64,000 bases of DNA from BOG-908 sp964242115 (lineage in GTDB: Bacteria; Pseudomonadota; Alphaproteobacteria; Acetobacterales; Acetobacteraceae), in contig CAXSZX010000002.1 in assembly GCA_964242115.1 (NCBI GenBank), forward strand, positions 62,001 to 126,000. The letters run 5' to 3'. Below, piece after piece: positions 1 through 8,251 of this stretch. The notes below the pieces were generated by a model that saw only the letters and a list, made by a program, of their open reading frames with translations, searched no databases and was not told where the DNA came from. Position 1 is the first letter of the stretch; the number at the start of each line of letters is the position of its first letter. Position numbers and translations under genes: made by a program.

Positions 1-633
1 TTCCAGCCGCGCCACCGCTAGCCTTGCGGCGCCGACGTGCAGGTCCGGCCGCCGCCGGCTAGGCGATTGCGGCAGCACCGCGAGCAGTGCTGCCTCGCCG
101 GCGGAGAGGTGCTCCGGGCCGTGGCCGAACCAGGTCACGCTGGCGGCACGCACGCCCTCGATGTTGCCGCCGAACGGCGCCAAAGTGAGGTACATCGCCA
201 GGATCTCGGCCTTGGCGTAGCGCCGCTCCAGCTGCGCCGCGCGCACCAGGTCGTGCAGCTTGCCGAACACGCCGCGCGGGTGCGGCTCGAGCAGGCGCGC
301 CACCTGCATGCTGAGCGTGGAGCCGCCGGAGACGATGTGGCCGGTATGCAGCCACTGCGCCGCGGCACGCAGCAGCGCACCGGGGTCGACGCCGGGGTGA
401 TGCCAGAAATGACGGTCCTCGGCGGCTACCAGCAAAGCAAGGTAGCGGGGGTCAACGCCGGACGGGCTTGTGCGCAGACGCCATACGCCACCCGGGGCGG
501 GGAAGGCGGCGAGCGAAAAACCGTCACTGGCCAGGACTTCTACGGAAGTTGTGTTGTAGCGGGTGAGCGAGGGCGGGAAGGCAAGGTCAAGAAAAGGCAA
601 GAGAAACAAAAGCAAGAATTTCTTTTTTGACAA
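1..633 (-). CDS. pbpC: Penicillin-binding protein 1C, N-terminal part (cut by left edge)
   Basis: Periplasmic bifunctional peptidoglycan synthase; the visible part is a hydrophobic anchor and the start of the glycosyltransferase (GT51) domain. Read leftward, the frame shows the GT51 signature EDRHFWHHPGVDPG with its catalytic Glu, then SGGSTLSMQVARLL, ERRYAKAEILAMYL and APFGGNIEGVRAAS, colinear with E. coli PbpC. It lies just downstream of the alpha-2-macroglobulin gene, the usual partner pair for envelope defence or repair. There is no in-frame ATG or GTG; candidate starts are TTG at 633, 615, 609 or 600, all in or beside the intergenic repeat. TTG 633 gives a Ser-Lys-Lys-Lys N-terminus before a hydrophobic run and is my choice, but the start is uncertain. 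The C-terminal transpeptidase part lies outside the window. Confidence 0.88.
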   Translation of the reverse strand, partial: MSKKKFLLLFLLPFLDLAFPPSLTRYNTTSVEVLASDGFSLAAFPAPGGVWRLRTSPSGVDPRYLALLVAAEDRHFWHHPGVDPGALLRAAAQWLHTGHIVSGGSTLSMQVARLLEPHPRGVFGKLHDLVRAAQLERRYAKAEILAMYLTLAPFGGNIEGVRAASVTWFGHGPEHLSAGEAALLAVLPQSPSRRRPDLHVGAARLAVARLE

Positions 634-736
634 AAAGAAACAAAAAACTTTTGGTTTCTGGGGCGCGACGCGTGGGAGAGCGCGCGACAACGGGGCAAAC
701 GTTTTTTGGTTCTTTTTTTCAAAAAAGAACATGCTT
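612..736. repeat. Nested-palindrome intergenic repeat, copy 1
   Basis: Full copy between the macroglobulin gene and pbpC. Left arm 612-653 and right arm 695-736 are inverted relative to each other; each arm folds into an AT-rich hairpin (for example GGTTCTTTTTTT / AAAAAAGAAC on the right). The macroglobulin stop TAA sits in the right edge and the apparent pbpC TTG start lies at or in the left arm. The core is GC-rich and less palindromic than in other copies. Confidence 0.85.
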
Positions 737-3700
737 AATTCTCTTGTATCGTCACGCTTCCGACCGCGCCGCGCGCCTGCACGTCAGGCCGGTACATGTC
801 ACGGATGCTCGCTGCCGGAAGCAGGAAACGCCCGGGCGAGACCACGCGCACCACATAGGCGACGTTGAACGCACGGTTCGACGTCTTCTGCTTATCGTCG
901 TCGCTGTTGTTGCTGTCGTTGTCGTCGTTCTCCAGGTGGTCGGAAACGCGGCTGAGGTCGATAGCCGCCATGAAGCGGTCGTCGCGCTTCTCGGCGATCC
1001 TCGTCGGCGTGATGTCGCCCAGGAACGGCAGGCCGTTCTCGGCCGCTTTGGTGGAGGGTTCCACCACGCGCTCGATCTCGAAGCCGGCGGGCAGCGGGTC
1101 CACCAGCATGGTCTGGTGGTAGGCGTCGTCGTCCGCGCTGCCGGACAGGTGCACCACCAGCCGGCTGTTCTGCACCAGGTGCGACAGGTCCACTGTGTTG
1201 CCGTCGCCGTCGGTGATCGTCTTGCTGATGCTGAGGTGCGCGTTGCCGGCAGGCGGCGCGCGCAGCGGCAGGCCGTGCACGGCGATGGTTCGGGTCAGAG
1301 GCCCGCGCCCGGCGTTGCCGATGGCGACGCCCTGGCCGAGTGCGGCCGCGTCCCGCCGCACCACGGCGACTGCCTGCGGCATCTGAACGGTGCCGTCGAT
1401 GCTGATGGTGGCCGGGCCCGCGCGCTCCAGCAGCGTGCCGGCAGCGATCACCAGCCAGCCCTGCTCCTGGGTGGTCAGGCGGTCGGGCCGCATGTCCATC
1501 CGCTCCAGCGACTGCAGCAGGCGGTCCACGCGCGGGCGCAAATTGGCCTCCTCTGCGAGCGCGATCATCGCCGCGGTGTCGCGCAGCCTGGTGCGGTAGA
1601 AATCGGCCAGGCGCCAGGCGAGGCCGTCCTGCTCGGTGGCGAGGCCCTGCTCGGCGGCGTCGAAGGCGTGGGCGGCGCGTGCCTGGTCGCCGGTGATCGC
1701 CAGCGCGGTGGCGAGCTGCGCCTGGCCGAGCGGCTCGAGCTTGTCCAGCGTCTGGTCGTGAAAGTAGCGCAAATCGGCGAGGTCGGCCTGGCCAGCGCGC
1801 GCCTGCAGCAGGAAGGCGTAGGCGCGGCCGGCGTCGACGATCTGCTGGTCGCGGTCGGCCTGTTGCGGGCTGTTGGGTGCGAAGAACCAGAAGCGGTGCA
1901 CCATCCAGTTACCGCTGTCGAAATTGGTGAGCGCCTTGGCGGCCCGGCTCAGGGCGGCGTCGGGCACCGGGTAGCCGTGGGCGCGGGCGCGGGTAAGGAA
2001 GTCGAGGATCTCGCCGCCGAGGTAGGGTTCGGCCTCACCGTCGCCGGCGCGCCACAGACCGAAGGCGCCGGACTCGTCCTGGCGCTCCATCAGCTTGTCG
2101 ATGGCGTCCTGCACGCGCAGGCGCAGGTCGACTGGGGAGGCGCCCAGCGTGGCGGCGGCCGCCTCCTGCACGTAGAGCAGCGGCATCGCCCTGCTGACCA
2201 GCTGTTCCGAACAGCCGAACGGGTATTCGTCCAGCGAGGCGAGCAGCCCGGGCAGGTCGATGCTGCCGACCGAGGAGAAGCTGGCGCGGATGGTCGCCCC
2301 GTCCGGCGAGAGGCCGCGCGCCATGGCACGGGTCAGCTGCACCGTCTCGCCTGGCACCTGGTCGGCTCGGCTGACCAGGGTGACGGACTCGAAGCCGGTG
2401 CGGACCTGCATCTGCCAGTCGTGCACGATGTGCAGGCCGTCGGGACCGCTCAGCGTCAGCACGACGCGGCCGATGCCGAGCGTGCGGCCGGAGAGCTTGT
2501 AGGTCTTCACCACGGCCTGACGCACAGCGAGCGGCAGGTCCTCGTCGACCGGCTGCATGGCCAGCGCGCCGTCGGCTTCGATGTGCACGTGGTAGGTGCC
2601 GGCCTGGCCTTCTACGTTGTGCGCCAGCAGGGTCATCCGCGCGCTGTCGCCGGGGGCGAGGAAGCGCGGCAGGCTGATCTGGGCGACGACCGGGTCGCGC
2701 ACCGGCACCTGCAGGTCGGCGTGGCCGAAGCCGGCCGGGCTGACGGCGACGGCCATCAGGCGTAGCCCGCCGGTGAAGTCCGGCAGGTCGATCGGGATGA
2801 CCGCGTGTCCGCCTTCGACATGCACCAGGCCGCTGAACAGGGCGGTGGTGCGGGTCGGCACCACACTTAGGCCGGCGCCGTCCAGGTCGCCGCCGGCGCG
2901 CAGCTCGCCCTGGGTGGCGGTGGGGTCGATCAGGTGGGCGTAGTCGTCGCGCACGTCCACCGCAAGGCGGCGCTTGCCGAAGAAATGCGCCTCCGGGTCG
3001 GGGCTGGCGAAGCGGGTGAGCTGCAAGATGCCCTCGTCCACCGCGGCGACCGTCAGCCAGACCGGACCCTGGGCCGCCTGGCCGGTCACCGCCACGCCGA
3101 GGTCGAGGTGGGTGCGCGGCCGCAGTACGGGGGCGGCCTGCAAAGCCACGCCGATGGTGTGGTCGGCTTCGTCCAGCTTGACGTAGGCGAGCCCCACGGC
3201 GCGGACCGGCGCGTGGCCGGACGCCTCGCCGGCAGGGCGGTAGACGCTTGCCATGACGTAGGCGCCGACGCCCCAGTCTGCGGTGGCGTCAACCGTGATG
3301 TCGGCGCCGGAGGCGGGCACGGAGACGCTGTGCACCGCCAGCACGCGGCTGTTCTCCACCGTCAGCAGCATCTGGCCGGCGAAGGGGGCTTGTACGTGCA
3401 GGTGGGCCTGGCCGCCGGCACGCGGCGGCGGCCCTATCAGCGAGACGGCCACCTTTTCCGGGCTGTCGGCCTGCTGTTCCTCGCCGAAGCCGCCGTGCAG
3501 CTTGATTGAGGTGGCCGCACCGCTCGCGTGGTCCTCGATCTCCAGCCGGTAGGTGCCCCAGCCGAGCGCGGGCAGGCCGATCTTCGTGCCGCCCTCCGCC
3601 GCAGGGATGTCGATGGCGCCGAAGGTCACCGGGCGGTCGTGGGTGGAGACCTTCCACTGCCAGGCGCCGTTTTCGGAGAAGTAGTGGTAGTCAGTGACCT

Positions 3701-5741
3701 CCTCGACCAGGCGGAAGTCGGCATGGGCGGCCACGCGCGTGCCGTCCGGCGCAAAGGCGGCGGCCGCGACGGCGGCGGCCTCGCCCTCGTCGAGGTGGCC
3801 ATCGGCGAACGGCGGGCGCAGGCCGAGCAGCACGGGGTGGGTGGCCAGCTTCAGGCTGGTCTGGCGCTCGGTCGCGCGTCCGCCGGGTTCGGCGACCGAC
3901 ACGGTGACGTCGGCGCGGAGCGGCAGGCTGGTCTGCGGCACTTTCAGCTTGTCGAGGTCCACCACGACGGAGGAGCGGCCCTGGGCGTCCGTCTTCGGCC
4001 CGTCCAGATCCTGCGAGTCGGTGTTGAGCTGCTCGCCGGCGCGGCCGAACTGCCAGCCGGGTTCGGCGATGGGCGAGGTATCGGCCTGCAGCTGCACGTG
4101 GGCGTCGACCTCGAGGTCGGCGGCCGGGGCGCCGTAGAGATAGCGGGCGTTGACCGCGATGGTGGCCGGAGCGCCGGCGGCCACGCTGGTGCGGTCCGGC
4201 GAGAGGTCGACGGCCAGGCGGTTCGGCACGAAGTCCTGCACCTGGACGTCCAGCGTGCCGATCTGCGTCTTGGTGCCCGCGAGCAGCTCTTCGAGGTGCC
4301 AGGTGCCGCGCGGGGCGGTGGTCTTGAGCGGGATCACCTGGGCGGCGGCACCCACCGCGTTGGGTTCCAGGCGGTAGCGCCCGGCTTCGACGCCGTCCGG
4401 ACGGCGCAGCACGATGCTGACCGCCTGGCCGGCGGGCAACGGCTCGGCCAGCGGGCCGCGGACGATGGTGGTAAGGTCGATGCTCTCGCCGGGGCGGTAG
4501 ATGCCGCGGTCGGTGTAGAGGAAGCCGTCCACCGGGCCGGGGTCGGAACGCCCGTCCACGCCACGGTCGGAGAAGTCGAAGCCGGGCTTGTCGAGCTGCA
4601 GCGCGGTGAAGTCGTCGGCGTGGTAGGCCATCACCATGCGGGGCACGTGGCCCTGCACGCCGCGCAGCAGGCCGGCGGCGAACACCGCCTCGCCGTCCGC
4701 GTTGGACGTGGCCTCGCCCAGCTCGTCGTTGTTGGCACCCAGCAGGGTAACGACGGTGCCGGGCACCGGGCGCGCGGTGGCCAGCGAGCGGACAAAGGCG
4801 TGCAGCCCGTCGGTGCCGCGATGGGTCGTCAGCATCAGGTCGGTCTCGAACACCCAGCGGTATTGCGGGCCGTCATCCTCGGTGTCGGTGTCGTTCGCCG
4901 AGGTCGGCTTTGTCCTGGTCAGGGTGATGCGATAGGCGCCGGGCAGGCGCGGGCCCAGCACGTGGGCCAGCGGGAAGCCGGTGAGCACGCGCTCGTTGCG
5001 GGCCGTTTTGATGGCGAGGTTGCCGTCCCACACCGGCACGCCGAGCGTGTCCGAGCTGGCCTGAGTCTCCGGGTCGTAGCCGCCGCTGTTGTCGTCGTAG
5101 TTCTGGCCCAAGCCGGTGCGGACCAGCACGCGGTCGGTGATGCGCTCGACGCGCACGTGCACGCGGGGCACGTTGACGGTGGCGACCGGCAGGCCGCCCG
5201 GCAGGTCGCGCGGCAGGATGAAGCCGTCATCGGCGAACTTCAGGCTTTGCGGCAGGTCGCCCAGGCTGAGCGGCAGGGTCTCGTCGGCGAGGTGGCGGGA
5301 GCCGTCGGCACCTTGAAGGCCTGCCAGCACCGTCAGCTCGTAGGCGGTGCCGAACTCCAGTCCGGCCAGACAGAGCCTCTCGCCGGTGGCCTGCACGGCC
5401 ATCTGGATGGCGGGCTTGATGCGCAGGAAGTCTGCCTCATGGATGTCGGGACCGGTGGCCAGGCCGGCGGAGAACACCAGGCAGGCCTGGGCGGTCTTGC
5501 CGTGCGTGTCCACCGCCACGCGCAGCAGGTTCAACGCGCGCACGCCGCTTTGGGCGACGGGGACGGCGGGTGCGGATCGCGGTGCGGGCGCGGGTGCGAC
5601 CTTGATGCCGCTGGGCCGGAGCGGGGTGACGGCGGCTGCCTGATGCGCCTGCAACGTGTAAGGCACGCCGGTACGGCCTGCCAGGTAGCCCAGGCTTGCG
5701 CAGACCAGGCCGGTTGCTGCGAGCGCGGGCCAAAACTTCAT
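735..5741 (-). CDS. Alpha-2-macroglobulin family protein (YfhM/YfaS-like)
   Basis: About 1668 residues. Bacterial alpha-2-macroglobulins are large periplasmic, membrane-anchored protease traps thought to guard the envelope together with PBP1C. The chosen start gives MKFWPALAATGLVCASLGYL, an N-terminal signal anchor without a convincing lipobox; the open frame reaches 6038 but that extension only translates the intergenic repeat. The macroglobulin domains contain the bait-type motif DGFLYTDRGIYRPGESIDL, and the thioester motif GCSEQ is present near residue 1175, so the covalent trapping chemistry looks intact. The C-terminus carries the TED and receptor-like domains (PLPAGFEIERVVEP, AAIDLSRVSDHLE). 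Transcribed toward pbpC and separated from it by a repeat element. The length fits the family. Confidence 0.93.
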   Translation of the reverse strand: MKFWPALAATGLVCASLGYLAGRTGVPYTLQAHQAAAVTPLRPSGIKVAPAPAPRSAPAVPVAQSGVRALNLLRVAVDTHGKTAQACLVFSAGLATGPDIHEADFLRIKPAIQMAVQATGERLCLAGLEFGTAYELTVLAGLQGADGSRHLADETLPLSLGDLPQSLKFADDGFILPRDLPGGLPVATVNVPRVHVRVERITDRVLVRTGLGQNYDDNSGGYDPETQASSDTLGVPVWDGNLAIKTARNERVLTGFPLAHVLGPRLPGAYRITLTRTKPTSANDTDTEDDGPQYRWVFETDLMLTTHRGTDGLHAFVRSLATARPVPGTVVTLLGANNDELGEATSNADGEAVFAAGLLRGVQGHVPRMVMAYHADDFTALQLDKPGFDFSDRGVDGRSDPGPVDGFLYTDRGIYRPGESIDLTTIVRGPLAEPLPAGQAVSIVLRRPDGVEAGRYRLEPNAVGAAAQVIPLKTTAPRGTWHLEELLAGTKTQIGTLDVQVQDFVPNRLAVDLSPDRTSVAAGAPATIAVNARYLYGAPAADLEVDAHVQLQADTSPIAEPGWQFGRAGEQLNTDSQDLDGPKTDAQGRSSVVVDLDKLKVPQTSLPLRADVTVSVAEPGGRATERQTSLKLATHPVLLGLRPPFADGHLDEGEAAAVAAAAFAPDGTRVAAHADFRLVEEVTDYHYFSENGAWQWKVSTHDRPVTFGAIDIPAAEGGTKIGLPALGWGTYRLEIEDHASGAATSIKLHGGFGEEQQADSPEKVAVSLIGPPPRAGGQAHLHVQAPFAGQMLLTVENSRVLAVHSVSVPASGADITVDATADWGVGAYVMASVYRPAGEASGHAPVRAVGLAYVKLDEADHTIGVALQAAPVLRPRTHLDLGVAVTGQAAQGPVWLTVAAVDEGILQLTRFASPDPEAHFFGKRRLAVDVRDDYAHLIDPTATQGELRAGGDLDGAGLSVVPTRTTALFSGLVHVEGGHAVIPIDLPDFTGGLRLMAVAVSPAGFGHADLQVPVRDPVVAQISLPRFLAPGDSARMTLLAHNVEGQAGTYHVHIEADGALAMQPVDEDLPLAVRQAVVKTYKLSGRTLGIGRVVLTLSGPDGLHIVHDWQMQVRTGFESVTLVSRADQVPGETVQLTRAMARGLSPDGATIRASFSSVGSIDLPGLLASLDEYPFGCSEQLVSRAMPLLYVQEAAAATLGASPVDLRLRVQDAIDKLMERQDESGAFGLWRAGDGEAEPYLGGEILDFLTRARAHGYPVPDAALSRAAKALTNFDSGNWMVHRFWFFAPNSPQQADRDQQIVDAGRAYAFLLQARAGQADLADLRYFHDQTLDKLEPLGQAQLATALAITGDQARAAHAFDAAEQGLATEQDGLAWRLADFYRTRLRDTAAMIALAEEANLRPRVDRLLQSLERMDMRPDRLTTQEQGWLVIAAGTLLERAGPATISIDGTVQMPQAVAVVRRDAAALGQGVAIGNAGRGPLTRTIAVHGLPLRAPPAGNAHLSISKTITDGDGNTVDLSHLVQNSRLVVHLSGSADDDAYHQTMLVDPLPAGFEIERVVEPSTKAAENGLPFLGDITPTRIAEKRDDRFMAAIDLSRVSDHLENDDNDSNNSDDDKQKTSNRAFNVAYVVRVVSPGRFLLPAASIRDMYRPDVQARGAVGSVTIQEN

Positions 5742-5814
5742 GTGGGTCGACCTTTGGAAGACGTGCGAGCGTAGGCTGTCGGGAGCGCAACGTAAATCCG
5801 CACCGAGGAAGGAC

Positions 5815-5945
5815 GGAAGAAAACCTTCTTTTTTGAAAAAAAGAACCAAAAAACTTTTGCTCTCCAGGTACACGCCGCGCAAGAGTCCGCGACGGCAGTG
5901 ACAAAAGTTTTTTGGTTCGCTTTTCAAAAAAGAACGCTTGCCTTG
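5815..5945. repeat. Nested-palindrome intergenic repeat, copy 2
   Basis: Full copy between two divergent genes. The left arm around 5821-5859 has CTTCTTTTTTG and AAAAAAAGAACC; the right arm around 5901-5940 has AAAGTTTTTTGGTTC and AAAAAAGAACGCTTGC. The core keeps GTCCGCGACGGCAG, half of the GC-rich core palindrome seen in other copies. Being in a divergent promoter region, this copy cannot act as a terminator for a flanking gene. Confidence 0.85.
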
Positions 5946-6025
5946 CTTTCTCTCTTCACCCGCCCGATGCCTAGCTCCCCTGCCCTGCTGCATACTCCCC
6001 GACCCAACATCCGGGGGCGAGAATA

Positions 6026-7777
6026 TTGGGCGTGGCATTCATCGGCTGGGGCAGGTTCATCGCCCCGAACGGCGACAAGATCACCGTGCCGGCGCCGACG
6101 ACCGACCCTGGCCGACCCTGGCTGTGGGATTTCCTGGCCAGTCAGGCTTACGCACTGCGGCAGGCCGGCTTCACCGCCTTGCAACTGCCCCCGATTGGCA
6201 AAGCGCAAGGTGGCGCCTATGACGGTTGTGACGGCTACGGCCTGTTCGACCCGCGCGACATCGGGTCGAAAAACCAGCAGGGCGGCCTGCCGACGCGCTA
6301 CGGAACGGCAGAGCGCCTGCGACGCCTGGTTGCCGTTGCCAATGCGTGCGGGCTGGACACCTACCTCGACCTGGTGCTGCACCAGCGCATCGGCGCCAAT
6401 GCGGGCGCGGGTGGGTATCGCTTCCTTGGCGCTGACGGGATGTCCCTTACAGGCCGCGGCGCGCTCGACCCGGGGTGCTTCCGCGAGGTGCCGCCGGCAA
6501 ACCGGCCGCAGGACGCAGTGCCGAACAGCTTCTACGATTTCAGTTTTGGCGACGAGCTGGTCTACCAGAATTGCGACCCGCCGCGGCACACGATCGACGA
6601 CGCGCTCGACTACGGCGACTGGGTGTTCCGCACGACGGGTGCGGCCGGCGCGCGCTTCGACGACGCCAAAGGCATATGGGCGCCGTTCGCACGCGAGTTC
6701 ATGACCAGCCGTGCGATGGCCGACAAGTTCTTCTACGCGGAGTATTTCGACGGCTCGGACGCTATCGACTGGTGGGCCAACGCGGCCCCGCTGGGGGGCC
6801 GCTCTCTGGCAGAGGACTTCCCGCTGCATTTCAGCCTGCAGACCGCGTGCAACTCGTACGACGCGAGCGTGCTCGAGGGCGCCGGCTTCGCGGCTAGACG
6901 GCCGGAGCAGGCCGTCACGTTCGTGGACAACCCCGACACAGACACGAGCTTCGACCAGCAGGTCGGCAACAACAAGCTGCTCGCCTACGCCTTCCTGTTG
7001 AGCATCGAGGGCTATCCCTTCGTGTTCGGCAAGGACTATTTCGGACCGGACGTGTGGCCCGGGGCCTACGGCCTGAAGCCGTGGATCGACAATATGGTTT
7101 GGATACACGAGAACCTTGCCGGTGGCGGAACCACCACGCGTTTTCTCGACGGCAAGGTTATCGTCGTGGAACGCCTGGGTGCTCCCGGTCTGCTGACTTG
7201 CCTGAACTTCGACACCTGGAACAGCCGCACGCTGCGTGTGGCCACCGCGTTCGGCCCCGGCGTGCAACTGCACGATTACAGCGGCCACCACGACGACGTC
7301 TGGACCGATGCTCAAGGCAATGCCAGCTTCACCATTCCAAGCAACGCTTACAGCCGCGGCCAGAGCTACCTGTGTTTCAGCCGGGCCGGGCTGGACAAGC
7401 CGAACACGGTGACGCCGCGCGTAACCACGCAGACATTTTTCGGGGCTGACGACCTCGACATTCCGGCAGCGCGCAACGCAGACGTGCAGGTTGGGCGCGT
7501 GTTCTGTGCTGCCGGCACGGAGGTTGCGGTGTCGACCTTCGTGCATGACGCGGGATGGAGCGCAAGCTCCCGCCTGATCTTCCGGCTTATGACACCGGAC
7601 GGCGCAGTGCTTGCCGAGGCGGCGCACGCGATGCGGTTCCCGGCCGCCTTCAACATACGACTGCCAGTAACCGGGTGGTACGCGATTGTCGCCAAGGGTG
7701 CGGGGCTGCCCGCTCACGGCTCGCCGTTCGAAGTCGATGTTACCTACACTGCGCCGCGTGAAATCGCGTTGGGCTAG
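6026..7777 (+). CDS. Alpha-amylase family (GH13) protein, no signal peptide
   Basis: 583 residues, probably a cytoplasmic alpha-glucan-active enzyme. GH13 conserved regions are readable: region I as DLVLHQ (about 115-120, where DxxxNH is usual), region II as ARFDDAKGI with nucleophile Asp212, region III as YAEYFDG with acid/base Glu239, and region IV as FVDNPDTD with Asp304 (His of the usual NHD replaced by Pro). The three catalytic carboxylates are therefore present, but two substrate-contact His positions differ. The start is TTG 6026 after GGGGGCGAG; GTG 6032 is an alternative. A C-terminal beta domain follows the barrel. Substrate cannot be read from the sequence. The second GH13 gene lies downstream in the same direction. 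Confidence 0.85.
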   Translation: MGVAFIGWGRFIAPNGDKITVPAPTTDPGRPWLWDFLASQAYALRQAGFTALQLPPIGKAQGGAYDGCDGYGLFDPRDIGSKNQQGGLPTRYGTAERLRRLVAVANACGLDTYLDLVLHQRIGANAGAGGYRFLGADGMSLTGRGALDPGCFREVPPANRPQDAVPNSFYDFSFGDELVYQNCDPPRHTIDDALDYGDWVFRTTGAAGARFDDAKGIWAPFAREFMTSRAMADKFFYAEYFDGSDAIDWWANAAPLGGRSLAEDFPLHFSLQTACNSYDASVLEGAGFAARRPEQAVTFVDNPDTDTSFDQQVGNNKLLAYAFLLSIEGYPFVFGKDYFGPDVWPGAYGLKPWIDNMVWIHENLAGGGTTTRFLDGKVIVVERLGAPGLLTCLNFDTWNSRTLRVATAFGPGVQLHDYSGHHDDVWTDAQGNASFTIPSNAYSRGQSYLCFSRAGLDKPNTVTPRVTTQTFFGADDLDIPAARNADVQVGRVFCAAGTEVAVSTFVHDAGWSASSRLIFRLMTPDGAVLAEAAHAMRFPAAFNIRLPVTGWYAIVAKGAGLPAHGSPFEVDVTYTAPREIALG

Positions 7778-7833
7778 GATTTTTAGCCGGTTTTACCTGG
7801 ATTTTCTGAGGCTTGGAAAAAGTCAGAGGGTAA

Positions 7834-8131
7834 GGCAAGCGATTCTTTTTGAAAAAACCAAAAAGATTCTCTTCCGGGCGGGCATGCACCGTGATGACGC
7901 GTGTCTCAGTTGTGCACGACACGTGCTGACCTGCACGCCGCCCTATGCCTGTGGGGGGAACCCCATTGCTGTTTTCAGGTCGTTTCGTGCCAATAGGCGA
8001 CAGCATTCTTACGTAAGGCTGACCTGCTTCATGTCAGTTGCGCGTCGTTCAGGCGACCAAGAACCTTCGACAGCCCAGCCGAGTGGGGCAAAAGCCTCCT
8101 GTTTCTTTCTTTTAAAAAAAAACTGCTTGCT
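7834..8131. repeat. Nested-palindrome intergenic repeat, copy 3 (degenerate, long core)
   Basis: Left arm 7834-7870 (GCAAGCGATTCTTTTT, GAAAAAACC) and right arm 8088-8131 (CAAAAGCC, then TTTCTTTTAAAAAAAAACTG, ending CTTGC) flank about 215 bases with no gene. Both arms are eroded. Apart from these arms I see nothing in the 474-base gap 7778-8251. Confidence 0.65.
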
Positions 8132-8251
8132 TCTGCTTACCACGCACCACGCGGAAACACCTTGCCCAGCTTGGCACGATTGCAGCAAAATGTCGGCCCT
8201 CGAACGCTGATCACCCAAAGTATTTCGTCATTACAAGTTGATGGAGGACCT

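Noticed and set aside
627..2765. 712-residue plus-strand ORF opposite the macroglobulin gene
   Set aside because: Antisense shadow: long only because of high GC; repetitive Arg/Gly/Val/His composition and no domain, while the opposite frame is a clear family member.
3528..5774. 748-residue plus-strand ORF
   Set aside because: Same reason; antisense to the macroglobulin gene with low-complexity composition.
5924..7717. 597-residue minus-strand ORF
   Set aside because: Antisense to a GH13 gene whose catalytic regions are clear.
7740..8218. Short ORFs encoding Lys/Phe-rich peptides in repeat arms
   Set aside because: Such peptides (KKKQKTF-like, FWFFF-like) recur at every repeat copy and are translations of the palindromic arms, not genes.
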